Assembly: GCA_934229335.1 (NCBI GenBank)
Contig: CAKQDQ010000109.1
Span: 1 to 7,945 of the forward strand
Direction: 5' to 3'
Length of the DNA stretch: 7,945 bases
Source: an uncultured Prevotella sp.
Lineage (GTDB): Bacteria > Bacteroidota > Bacteroidia > Bacteroidales > Bacteroidaceae
Shown: positions 1 through 6,219 of the stretch, one piece after another
How the letters are laid out: each line of letters starts with the position of its first letter
Position numbering within the stretch: position 1 is the stretch's first letter
The notes under the pieces: generated by a model
What the model was told of the DNA's origin: nothing
Seen by the model: the letters and a program-made list of their open reading frames with translations, nothing else
Database searches by the model: none
Program-made: the position numbers and the translations under genes

Positions 1-759
1 GGTTATGACCCTATACCTTACTCTGCGTGGGAGCGAGAGTTGATGGGATGGACAGAGAAGATACCCGAGCTCAATAGTCGTTGTGACGTAACGCTGACAC
101 CATTGAGCAGTGGTGGTACTGCCATGCGTGTGGTAAATGATAACGACGAGCAAAATAGTGAGTCATGGATACTGGAGAATATACCTGCAGGTAAAAACTC
201 AGGATGGTATAGAAGTGTAGCTGCAAGCGGCATGATAGTGACGCATATAGACTATGACAAGAGATACTTCAGCAATCTTACCTGTCCTAATAATACGGTT
301 GGAGCACCGCGTATAACGATACTTCCAGCAGACGGAAAGCTGTTAAGTGGTTATAGAAGCTCACTGCCTCAGACTAATTCTAACTACATGAGCTATCAAC
401 AGCTGAGGGGAGACCTAAAAGGTGACCCATTCCCTTGGGAGACATCAGATACCGTAGTGAACTCTATCGCGGACTATCATCCCTACCGAGGCGAGGTAAA
501 CAAGCCGATAACGAATATCACACGTAATGCAGATGGTAGCATATCCTTCAAGTTTATGGGGGGCAACCTGATTATGGGAGACGTTAATGGCGATGGAACA
601 GTAACTGTTGCTGACGCTACTATGACAGTAAATTATTACCTCCGTTTGCAAGACAAAGACGTAGACGTAGAGGCGGCAGATATGAACGGTGATGGTGTGA
701 TAACCGTAGGCGATGCTAATGAGATAGTGAATAAATACTTAGAGACAGAAGAAAAGTAA
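1..759 (+). CDS. Secreted M6-like metallopeptidase, C-terminal part with dockerin-like tail (5' truncated)
   Basis: The frame is open from base 1, so the gene starts upstream; 252 residues are visible. The opening GYDPIPYSAWERELMGW resembles the stretch that follows the zinc site of M6 (immune inhibitor A-like) peptidases of Prevotella and Bacteroides, where a 'SAWE...GW' block is usual. The zinc-binding HExxH is not in the window, so the peptidase call rests on this block and on the overall C-terminal pattern. Visible residues 194-205 and 227-238 are two EF-hand-like calcium loops (D-x-N-x-D-G-x-[VI]-x-x-x-D), each followed by a short helix, which is the arrangement of a type I dockerin. The protein is presumably exported, with the dockerin-like tail acting in attachment or folding. 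It ends 8 bases before a strong hairpin terminator. The ATG at base 40 is internal and is not the real start. Peptidase assignment fairly likely; dockerin-like repeat pair clear. Confidence 0.75.
   Translation, partial: GYDPIPYSAWERELMGWTEKIPELNSRCDVTLTPLSSGGTAMRVVNDNDEQNSESWILENIPAGKNSGWYRSVAASGMIVTHIDYDKRYFSNLTCPNNTVGAPRITILPADGKLLSGYRSSLPQTNSNYMSYQQLRGDLKGDPFPWETSDTVVNSIADYHPYRGEVNKPITNITRNADGSISFKFMGGNLIMGDVNGDGTVTVADATMTVNYYLRLQDKDVDVEAADMNGDGVITVGDANEIVNKYLETEEK
574..753 (+). other. Dockerin type I-like domain within the peptidase
   Basis: Two copies of a calcium loop plus helix lie about 33 residues apart: DVNGDGTVTVAD at visible residues 194-205 and DMNGDGVITVGD at 227-238. Asp, Asn and Asp occupy loop positions 1, 3 and 5, and Asp occupies position 12, as in dockerin F-hands. 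The domain sits at the extreme C-terminus. In Clostridia such domains dock to cohesins; in gut and oral Bacteroidota they occur on secreted enzymes without a classic cellulosome, and their partner is mostly unknown. Confidence 0.8.
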
Positions 760-767
760 TGGGAAAG

Positions 768-834
768 AACGGAAAGGAAAAGGTAAATAATGGTAAGATG
801 CCTAAATTTACCATAAACTTTCCGTTTATTCTTT
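768..834 (+). terminator. Rho-independent terminator of the peptidase gene
   Basis: AACGGAAAG (768-776) pairs perfectly with CTTTCCGTT (818-826). Inside it, GGTAAAT (782-788) pairs with ATTTACC (806-812); the two stems are separated by a symmetric 5-base internal loop. The hairpin is followed at once by a T-rich run (825-834). It begins 8 bases after the peptidase stop codon. Confidence 0.75.
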
Positions 835-863
835 GGTCACAAGCGTATTATGTTGTAATTTTG
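832..863 (+). promoter_or_regulatory. Bacteroidetes-type promoter of the rubredoxin gene
   Basis: TTTG (832-835) and TAATTTTG (856-863, fitting TAnnTTTG) are separated by exactly 20 bp, matching the known -33/-7 consensus of the Bacteroidetes primary sigma factor. Transcription would start near 869, giving a leader of about 40 bases. The -33 box overlaps the end of the upstream terminator's T-tract. Confidence 0.8.
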
Positions 864-912
864 CAAACGTAAGAAATAAACAAAGTATTAACCATTAAAC
901 TCAGACAAGATT

Positions 913-1074
913 ATGAAAAAGTATGTATGTGACGTATGTGGTTGGGAGTATGACCCAGCAGTAGGAGTGCCAGAGGCTGGTATACCAGCAGGAACAGCAT
1001 TTGAGGATTTACCAGATGACTTTGAGTGCCCACTCTGCTCTGTAGGTAAAGACCAGTTCTCAGAGGTTGAATAA
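913..1074 (+). CDS. Rubredoxin
   Basis: A 53-residue protein of normal rubredoxin length. It carries the two cysteine knuckles that bind one iron atom in a Cys4 site: C6-x-x-C9-G near the N-terminus and C39-P-L-C42 near the C-terminus. The aromatic and acidic core positions of the family are present (Y4, W11, Y13, D14-P15, F30, the LPDDFECP block, and F49). It is a small cytoplasmic one-electron carrier; in anaerobes rubredoxins usually serve peroxide or oxygen detoxification (rubrerythrin, superoxide reductase) or other reductases, but no such partner is in this window. It has its own strong promoter and a downstream hairpin, so it is probably a single-gene transcript. The ATG is preceded by an A-rich leader without a Shine-Dalgarno sequence, as is usual in this phylum. 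The identification is secure; the redox partner is unknown. Confidence 0.95.
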   Translation: MKKYVCDVCGWEYDPAVGVPEAGIPAGTAFEDLPDDFECPLCSVGKDQFSEVE

Positions 1075-1137
1075 GTTTATATATCGCAAAGGAAAGTAAT
1101 AAATATAGGTTGCGAGTAGTAAGTAATCATAAAGAAT

Positions 1138-1180
1138 AATCCCCGTCATTAGCTGTAAAAGCCAGTGGCGGGGATTTATT
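1138..1180. terminator. Bidirectional terminator between rubredoxin and DUF4301 genes
   Basis: AATCCCCGTCA (1138-1148) pairs with TGGCGGGGATT (1166-1176) with one G-T pair; two further pairs and a small bulge lie inside. The plus strand continues with TTATTATTG. The minus strand continues with ATTCTTTATGATT. Both give T-rich tails, so the hairpin can end the rubredoxin transcript and the convergent DUF4301 transcript. The DUF4301 stop codon is about 45 bases away. Confidence 0.8.
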
Positions 1181-1221
1181 ATTGCCTGTTATTATGGCGT
1201 TGTCTTATTCTCTTTTCTGCT

Positions 1222-2739
1222 TTACTGGTGCTGTTCTCTCAAAAGATCGTTAACGGTCTTTACCGGATTAAACGTACCAAGAGGCACCTCAACAAATACT
1301 GTTGACCAGTCGCTCATAGCACCATTCCATAGTCCTGGTAGCTCAAGGGCACGCAGCTCCTTACCGTTCTTACTCTTAGAAGAAATGAAGCCTGTCGTCT
1401 TGTCTACGTAATCGGGCAGGTTGAAAGGCTTACCGTTTACGTCCTTAACGGCGCATACGAGGTCAACCGGGTTGAAGTGTGTACCATTGGTAAACATCTT
1501 CATGTACTCCTCGTTGCTCTTGTCTATCTGGCTTGACTCTAATATCTGCAACGAAACAGTGCCGTCTTGGTTATAGGTAAGGAATGGACCGCCACCAGGT
1601 TCGCCCACGTTCTTCACTACTCCGCATACACGCATCGGACGGTTCAGCTTCTTCTTTAGGTAAATAACAAGCTCAGCGTCTTCCAGTTCCTTGATATCAG
1701 CCTTGCGGCAGCACAGCTCCTGCTGTACGAAGCGAATAATCTCCTCTAACTTAGCGTGGTCATATATGCCGCTTTCCAATACCTTGAGGTATTCAAATGC
1801 CTTCTTTTGCAGGGTTACCAGCACACCAGCTATCACCTGTTTCCAATGTACGGTTTCAGGTTTCAGACGGTCTGGCACCACATTATCAATGTTCTTGATA
1901 AAGATAACATCAGCATCAATCTCGTTAAGGTTCTCTATTAGCGCACCGTGACCACCAGGTCGGAACAACAGAGAGCCGTCGCTGTTGCGGAACAGCGTGT
2001 TGTCAGGATTTACAGCGATAGTATCAGTAGATGGTTTTTGTTCAGAGAATGAGATGTTAAACTTCACATTGTACTCCTTTTCGTATTTCTCCATCTTATC
2101 TGCAACCTTCTGTTTGAAGAAAGGCACGTGCTCATGACTCACAGTAAAGTGTACGTTAGCCTCGCCCTTTGACGCTGCGTATAGTGCGCCTTCTACCAAG
2201 TGCTCCTCCATAGGAGTGCGTGCACCGTCCTCATACTTATGGAATAGCAGCATACCCTTTGGCAACTGACCATAGTTTAGTCCCTCAGCCTTCAGCATAT
2301 TGGCAGCGACAGCCTTGTAGTTACCATCAGCAATGAGTGCGTCAATGTCCTTCCCTTCATTCTTTTTGCACGCTTCGTTAAGAGCATCATAGAAAGCGAA
2401 GTCCTTGATGTGTTCAAAGTATTTTTTCTCAAAGTCCGTAGTCGGCACATCGTAAGGAGCGTCTACGAAGGCAAACATATTCTTAAACATACGGCTTGCG
2501 GCACCAGATGCAGGCACAAACTTCACTACTTTCTTGCCTTCGTCCTTATATTGCACCCATGCTTTAACATATTTGTCCGCCTCTTCGTTTGTCGGTGCAA
2601 TGATACCTCGACCTACTGAAGCGGCAGCTTCGAGTTTTAAGAATGGGAATCCTGTAGCAAACTGTTGCAGTTGAGTTTTGATTTGTTCCTCACTGATACC
2701 TTTTTGCGATAATTGTAAAAGGTCTTTTTCTTCTAACAT
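1222..2739 (-). CDS. DUF4301 family protein (possible nucleotidyltransferase-like fold)
   Basis: The 505-residue protein matches what I recognise as DUF4301, a family largely confined to Bacteroidota with no established function. Family-typical segments are FPFLKLEAAASVGRGI (31-46), KFVPASGAASRMFK (73-86), FRPGGHGALIENLNEID (259-275) and IFIKNIDNVVPDRL (279-292). The 75-84 segment recalls the glycine-rich G-x-x-S-R-M loop of nucleotide-sugar pyrophosphorylases, and GGHGALIENLN...IKNIDN recalls their substrate and metal region; a sugar-phosphate nucleotidyltransferase-like fold is therefore my inference. No signal peptide or membrane segment is visible, so it is probably cytoplasmic. An upstream in-frame ATG at 2862 would give 546 residues, but the promoter lies between that codon and 2739. 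ATG 2767-2769 would be almost leaderless. The start at 2739 begins MLEEKDLLQL, as I expect for the family, and gives a leader of about 33 bases. Transcribed alone, divergent from the LuxR-type regulator. Confidence 0.85.
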   Translation of the reverse strand: MLEEKDLLQLSQKGISEEQIKTQLQQFATGFPFLKLEAAASVGRGIIAPTNEEADKYVKAWVQYKDEGKKVVKFVPASGAASRMFKNMFAFVDAPYDVPTTDFEKKYFEHIKDFAFYDALNEACKKNEGKDIDALIADGNYKAVAANMLKAEGLNYGQLPKGMLLFHKYEDGARTPMEEHLVEGALYAASKGEANVHFTVSHEHVPFFKQKVADKMEKYEKEYNVKFNISFSEQKPSTDTIAVNPDNTLFRNSDGSLLFRPGGHGALIENLNEIDADVIFIKNIDNVVPDRLKPETVHWKQVIAGVLVTLQKKAFEYLKVLESGIYDHAKLEEIIRFVQQELCCRKADIKELEDAELVIYLKKKLNRPMRVCGVVKNVGEPGGGPFLTYNQDGTVSLQILESSQIDKSNEEYMKMFTNGTHFNPVDLVCAVKDVNGKPFNLPDYVDKTTGFISSKSKNGKELRALELPGLWNGAMSDWSTVFVEVPLGTFNPVKTVNDLLREQHQ

Positions 2740-2778
2740 AGTATTAATTGCTTTTGGTTCGTGATTCATAGGTTGTTG

Positions 2779-2810
2779 CAAAGGTAAATAATAAATCACA
2801 GATAAGCAAA
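2779..2810 (-). promoter_or_regulatory. Bacteroidetes-type promoter of the DUF4301 gene
   Basis: On the minus strand TTTG (2810-2807) and TACCTTTG (2786-2779) are separated by 20 bp, an exact match to the -33/-7 consensus. Transcription would start near 2772. This position decides the start codon of the DUF4301 gene, because the longer in-frame ATG at 2862 lies upstream of the promoter. Confidence 0.8.
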
Positions 2811-2830
2811 TTTTTATTCTTATTTCGTAC

Positions 2831-2853
2831 TTTTCTTGTATTCTTTTTCTTGT
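2831..2853 (+). repeat. Two direct TTTTCTTGT repeats, possible operator
   Basis: TTTTCTTGT occurs at 2831-2839 and again at 2845-2853, a period of 14 bp. The second copy contains the imperfect -33 box (CTTG) of the regulator gene's promoter. A factor bound here could act on both divergent promoters. The surrounding DNA is strongly pyrimidine-rich, so chance is a real alternative. Confidence 0.3.
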
Positions 2854-2880
2854 CACTTTCAATAAATTGTATTATCTTTG
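2849..2880 (+). promoter_or_regulatory. Promoter of the LuxR-type regulator gene
   Basis: TATCTTTG (2873-2880) fits TAnnTTTG. CTTG (2849-2852), one base off the TTTG consensus, lies 20 bp upstream. Transcription would start near 2886, leaving a leader of about 50 bases to the ATG at 2937. The weaker -33 box could make this promoter dependent on an activator. Confidence 0.65.
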
Positions 2881-2936
2881 CATTGTGAAATATATTGGAG
2901 TGTACAATACGAATACAATGTAAATGTTCATTAAAA

Positions 2937-3596
2937 ATGAATGCTGAGAGAATAATTATAGCGGATAACCAACCGCTAACATCCCTTGCGGTTGAGACAA
3001 TTACAAAAGATGTGGTAGGTAATGGCAATATAGAGATAGTCCATGCAGACAACAAGTTGCAGCTCGCTACATTATTGAAAGACAAGAAAAACACGGCGGT
3101 AGTACTTGATTATACGTTGTTTGACTTTGAAAACAGCGAGAGCCTGGTCATTATGAGTGAGGCTTACAAGTGTGTTACGTGGCTTCTTCTAAGCGATGAG
3201 CTAACTCCTGACTTTCTGCGTTACGTCCTGTATGAGACGCAGCACATAGGAGTAGCTTATAAAGACTTACCAGTAGATATTCTGCGTGAGGCGATACGCT
3301 ATGTGCTACGTGGGGAAAGATACATCGCCCAGCATGCTACCGAGGTGCTGTTGCAGAATGCTGTGGTACAAGAAAAACACAAAGACGATCTTACTCAGAC
3401 CGAGCGTGAGGTGCTGAAGGCTATTGCTCAGGGCAAGACGACAAAGGAAATAGCAGCAGAACGCTTCTCAAGCATACACACCATCAACTCACATCGTAAG
3501 AACATCTTTCGTAAACTTGGTGTCAACTGTGCCCACGATGCTATGAAATACGCATTTAGGGCAGGACTCGTTGACGAGTCAGAGTTTTACATATAG
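2937..3596 (+). CDS. LuxR/NarL-type response regulator
   Basis: A 219-residue transcription factor with a receiver domain (about 1-125) and a C-terminal LuxR-type helix-turn-helix (about 152-212). Receiver landmarks are present: acidic pocket D10/N11, a candidate phospho-acceptor D58 in VVLDYT, the switch Ser S86 in LLLSDE, and the pocket Lys K109 in AYKDLP. The DNA-binding part shows LTQTEREVLKAIAQGKTTKEIA and the recognition helix SIHTINSHRKNIFRKLGV. It probably binds DNA as a dimer after phosphorylation by a kinase that is not in this window. A TTG at 2895 in the same frame would lengthen it by 14 residues, but it lies within about 10 bases of the expected transcript start, and the added residues do not look like a receiver. 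The ATG at 2937 is followed directly by the first beta strand. The gene is divergent from DUF4301 and may be co-transcribed with the LytTR regulator 45 bp downstream. Confidence 0.9.
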   Translation: MNAERIIIADNQPLTSLAVETITKDVVGNGNIEIVHADNKLQLATLLKDKKNTAVVLDYTLFDFENSESLVIMSEAYKCVTWLLLSDELTPDFLRYVLYETQHIGVAYKDLPVDILREAIRYVLRGERYIAQHATEVLLQNAVVQEKHKDDLTQTEREVLKAIAQGKTTKEIAAERFSSIHTINSHRKNIFRKLGVNCAHDAMKYAFRAGLVDESEFYI

Positions 3597-3599
3597 TAT

Positions 3600-3628
3600 G
3601 GAAATGCGTTTCGCCAACGCGCAATTCC
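3600..3628 (+). other. Hairpin between the two response-regulator genes
   Basis: GGAA-A-TGCG (3600-3608) pairs with CGCA-A-TTCC (3620-3628), nine positions with a single A-A mismatch and an 11-base loop; an alternative inner pairing GCGTT/AACGC is also possible. It starts 3 bases after the first stop codon and lacks a T-tract, so it looks less like a terminator than a transcript-processing or partial-attenuation structure. Confidence 0.4.
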
Positions 3629-3641
3629 TTAGGCAATAGTA

Positions 3642-4397
3642 ATGAAGATACTGATATTTGAAGACGATATATACAATTTCCATCAGTTGCGTCATACGCT
3701 TGAGGTGATGGGGACGGACTATGATGTTATAGGACCTATAACGTCAGTAGAGCAGGGGCGCGACTATCTCTCATTGCATCGTGATATCGACATCATCGTG
3801 GCAGAGGTGGAGTTACCCGATGGCTTGGTATTCGAAGCCTTGTCATACACCTCCAATGATGTCCCCATAGTGTTCCTTTCGTCCACAGCCGATTATGCGT
3901 ATCAGGCGTTTTCGTTCCGCAGTCTCTCATATCTTCTGCGTCCTTTTGACGACATCGCCTTCTCTGAAGCCGTATTAAAGGCATGCCAACTACTTAACCT
4001 ACGTGACGCGTCAACGCAGGAAAAAGGCGTTCATAAAGCTTCAAATGCCCGTTGGAGGTATAGAGAACGCTTCGTGGTGAAGTCGTTTAATGGTGAGAGA
4101 ATAGTGCTATTGTCCACCATACAGTATATTGTCTCAGAGCATAAGTCCACTTATCTGGTCTTGCTTGACGGCACATCATGCCCAATAGATATGTCGCTTG
4201 ATGCATTGTCGCGACAGCTTGACCCTAACCTTTTCATGCGTGTCAACCGTAAGTACATCGTGCCAATAGAACAGGTCGGAGGCATGGAACGACTTGTCAA
4301 CGGCAAAGAGCTGCTGAAACTTAAGTCAGCACCATCATTAGAGATAATAGTTAGTCGCACACGCAAACCGCAAGTGCGCAAGTGGTTAGACCGTTAA
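3642..4397 (+). CDS. LytTR-type response regulator with degenerate receiver
   Basis: The 251-residue protein has a receiver-like domain (about 1-118), a linker, and a C-terminal LytTR DNA-binding domain (about 141-251) containing VLLSTIQYIVSEHKSTYLVL and the family's FMRVNRKYIVPIEQV block. The acidic pocket is present (E7, D8, D9). Where LytTR regulators normally have the phospho-acceptor Asp (LDIELPDG type), this protein has Glu: VAEVELPDG with E55 (codon 3804-3806). The conserved pocket Lys of YLLKPF is Arg (R100, codon 3939-3941). The switch position is Ser (S80). Glu can mimic phospho-Asp, so the protein may be always active or respond to something other than phosphorylation; this is inference. 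It follows the LuxR-type gene by 45 bp with no recognisable promoter between them, so co-transcription is likely. No LytS-type sensor kinase adjoins it. The ATG is directly followed by the first receiver strand, KILIFEDD. Confidence 0.9.
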   Translation: MKILIFEDDIYNFHQLRHTLEVMGTDYDVIGPITSVEQGRDYLSLHRDIDIIVAEVELPDGLVFEALSYTSNDVPIVFLSSTADYAYQAFSFRSLSYLLRPFDDIAFSEAVLKACQLLNLRDASTQEKGVHKASNARWRYRERFVVKSFNGERIVLLSTIQYIVSEHKSTYLVLLDGTSCPIDMSLDALSRQLDPNLFMRVNRKYIVPIEQVGGMERLVNGKELLKLKSAPSLEIIVSRTRKPQVRKWLDR

Positions 4398-4420
4398 GTG
4401 CGTTTCGTCGCCCACTTACG
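4392..4420 (+). terminator. Weak hairpin after the LytTR gene
   Basis: TAAGTG (4395-4400, starting with the stop codon) pairs with CACTTA (4413-4418), and the flanking CG pairs extend it past one bulged T. Only a short T-rich stretch (TTGTTTC) follows, so it is at best a weak terminator. Confidence 0.35.
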
Positions 4421-4472
4421 TTGTTTCAGCATTAATAAACGTTAATACGATACCTATATTCTGTTGTTTTAA

Positions 4473-4480
4473 TACTTTTG
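4473..4480 (+). promoter_or_regulatory. -7 element of the acyl-CoA ligase promoter
   Basis: TACTTTTG fits TAnnTTTG and is followed by CA, as in the other promoters of this window. No TTTG is found about 20 bp upstream (the spot reads GATA), so the -33 half is poor. Expected leader is about 25 bases. Confidence 0.6.
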
Positions 4481-4512
4481 CAATCGAGAAATAAAAAACG
4501 TGAAAGTAGAAA

Positions 4513-6180
4513 ATGATAGAGAAATTTTTACAGCAGGAAGACTTCTCCTCTTATGAAGACTTCCTTCAAAACTTCAAGGTAAACATACCCGAAGACTTTA
4601 ATTTCGGATATGATGTAGTAGACGCATACGCGGCAGAAACGCCTGACAAAGAGGCGATACTATGGGTTAATGACCATGGTGAAAAGAAGCACGTGACATA
4701 TCGTGCCTTAAAGAACACCACCGACCGTTGTGCCGCTTTCTTTCAAGAGATAGGCATAGAGAAGGGCGATAGAGTGATGCTGATACTTAAAAGGCGCATA
4801 GAGTGGTGGTACACTATGGTGGCGTTACATAAGATTGGCGCAGTGGCGATACCCGCAACACATATGCTTACCAACAAAGACATCATGTACAGATGCCATA
4901 TGGCAGGCATAAGTACGATAGTAGCGTGTGGCGATCCCATAGTCCTTGAGCACGTACAGAAGGCAAAACGCTTCTGCCCGATGTTGCGCCACTGCATCTC
5001 CATAGGACCTAATGTGCCCAATGGGTGGTATGATTACTGGCGAGGCATAGAAGAAGCAGCACCGTTTGAGCAACCATCACGTAATAAAGTTACCGACAAC
5101 TTCTTGCTATATTTCACCAGTGGCACCACAGGCGAGCCGAAGATGGTCATGCACGACTACTCATATCCCTTGGCACACATCATAACAGCCAAGTATTGGC
5201 ATAACATACACGAAGGCTCCCTGCACCTAACGCTTGCCGATACCGGTTGGGGCAAGGCGGTATGGGGCAAGTTCTACGGTCAGATGTTGGCAGGAGGCAC
5301 CGTCTTCGTCTACGACTACGAGGGACACTTCCATCCCTCCGACCTACTTCGTGTGATGCAAGACTACCACATTACGTCCTTCTGTGCTCCACCAACGATA
5401 TACCGTTATCTTATCAGAGAAAAGGTAAAAGACTACGATCTCTCGTCACTTGAGTGGTGTACCACGGCAGGCGAGGCACTCAATCCTAAAGTCTTTGAAG
5501 AGTGGAAACGGCTTACAGGCATCACCATATACGAGGCATACGGACAGACAGAGACCACGCTCGTAGTAGGGACATATCCTTGGGTGAAGCCCAGACCAGG
5601 TTCTATGGGCGTTCGTAACCCTCAGTTTGACATAGATGTTGTTGACGAACGCGGTATGTGGGTAAAGCCTATGGAGCATGGTGAACTCGTGATACACGTG
5701 GGAGACAAAAAGCCTCTCGGACTCTTCAAAGGCTATTACCGCAACGATGAGATGACGGAGAAACGCATAAGGAATGGTCTGTATTATACAGGCGATGTAG
5801 TATATTACGATGAAGACGGTTACCTGTGGTACGTATCACGTTCAGACGATGTTATAAAGACGTCAGGTTACCGTGTCGGACCGTTTGAGGTAGAGTCAGC
5901 ATTGATGACCCATCCTGCCGTTGTAGAGTGTGCCATCACAGCTGTTCCAGACGAGATACGCGGTCAAATTATCAAGGCAAGCGTAGTATTGACAGACGAA
6001 TACAAGTCAAAAGCCGATGACAGCCTGAAGAAAGAGCTACAGGAGCACGTTAAGCGTGAGACAGCGCCATACAAATATCCACGCATCATAGAGTTTGTAG
6101 ACGAACTCCCTAAGACCATAAGCGGAAAGATACGAAGGGTAGAGATAAGGGAAATGAATCACCCTTCAATAAAGCGATAA
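4513..6180 (+). CDS. Acyl-CoA synthetase (AMP-forming), acetyl-CoA synthetase/MACS-like
   Basis: A 555-residue member of the adenylate-forming (ANL) superfamily; these enzymes activate a carboxylic acid with ATP to an acyl-adenylate and transfer it to CoA. Core motifs occur in order: the phosphate loop TSGTTGEPK (202-210), YEAYGQTET (340-348), YYTGD with the ribose-binding Asp D428, the hinge region SRSDDVIKTSGYRVGP (about 447-462), and the catalytic Lys K539 in PKTISGKIRR. Segments such as DTGWGKAVWGKFYGQ and GYYRND fit the medium-chain acyl-CoA/acetyl-CoA synthetase branch rather than long-chain FadD, and length is normal. The substrate cannot be read from the sequence; a short- or medium-chain or branched fatty acid is most likely. 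No signal peptide is seen, so it is cytoplasmic. The A-rich leader before the ATG is typical of the phylum. truA follows after 39 bp without an obvious promoter or terminator. Confidence 0.9.
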   Translation: MIEKFLQQEDFSSYEDFLQNFKVNIPEDFNFGYDVVDAYAAETPDKEAILWVNDHGEKKHVTYRALKNTTDRCAAFFQEIGIEKGDRVMLILKRRIEWWYTMVALHKIGAVAIPATHMLTNKDIMYRCHMAGISTIVACGDPIVLEHVQKAKRFCPMLRHCISIGPNVPNGWYDYWRGIEEAAPFEQPSRNKVTDNFLLYFTSGTTGEPKMVMHDYSYPLAHIITAKYWHNIHEGSLHLTLADTGWGKAVWGKFYGQMLAGGTVFVYDYEGHFHPSDLLRVMQDYHITSFCAPPTIYRYLIREKVKDYDLSSLEWCTTAGEALNPKVFEEWKRLTGITIYEAYGQTETTLVVGTYPWVKPRPGSMGVRNPQFDIDVVDERGMWVKPMEHGELVIHVGDKKPLGLFKGYYRNDEMTEKRIRNGLYYTGDVVYYDEDGYLWYVSRSDDVIKTSGYRVGPFEVESALMTHPAVVECAITAVPDEIRGQIIKASVVLTDEYKSKADDSLKKELQEHVKRETAPYKYPRIIEFVDELPKTISGKIRRVEIREMNHPSIKR

Positions 6181-6185
6181 TCTCA

Positions 6186-6212
6186 AAACCACAAAATCCC
6201 GAAACCACAAAA
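6186..6212 (+). repeat. Direct repeat AAACCACAAAA in the ligase-truA spacer
   Basis: AAACCACAAAA occurs at 6186-6196 and 6202-6212, a period of 16 bp. The 39-base spacer contains no T-rich terminator and no TAnnTTTG box, which supports read-through into truA. The repeat may simply be an A/C-rich unstructured leader. Confidence 0.5.
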
Positions 6213-6219
6213 CAACAAA

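Noticed and set aside
1691..1951. Plus-strand frames inside the DUF4301 gene
   Set aside because: They are antisense to a strongly recognised protein and have no promoter or motif.
2895..2936. TTG start for the LuxR-type regulator
   Set aside because: It lies within about 10 bases of the expected transcript start and adds 14 residues unlike a receiver; ATG 2937 fits better.
2744..3094. 116-residue minus-strand frame over the divergent promoter region
   Set aside because: It overlaps both promoters and the start of the LuxR-type regulator, and its sequence shows no recognisable domain; it is a shadow frame.
4431..4446. Short inverted repeat ATTAA...TTAAT upstream of the acyl-CoA ligase
   Set aside because: Only 5 bp arms in AT-rich DNA; expected by chance and not placed on a promoter box.
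5446..5697. Minus-strand frame inside the acyl-CoA ligase
   Set aside because: It is a shadow of the conserved adenylation domain, with no independent support.
6186..6212. Attachment site or transposon target duplication
   Set aside because: The 11-bp copies are only 16 bp apart with no element between them; an A/C-rich untranslated spacer is the simpler reading.
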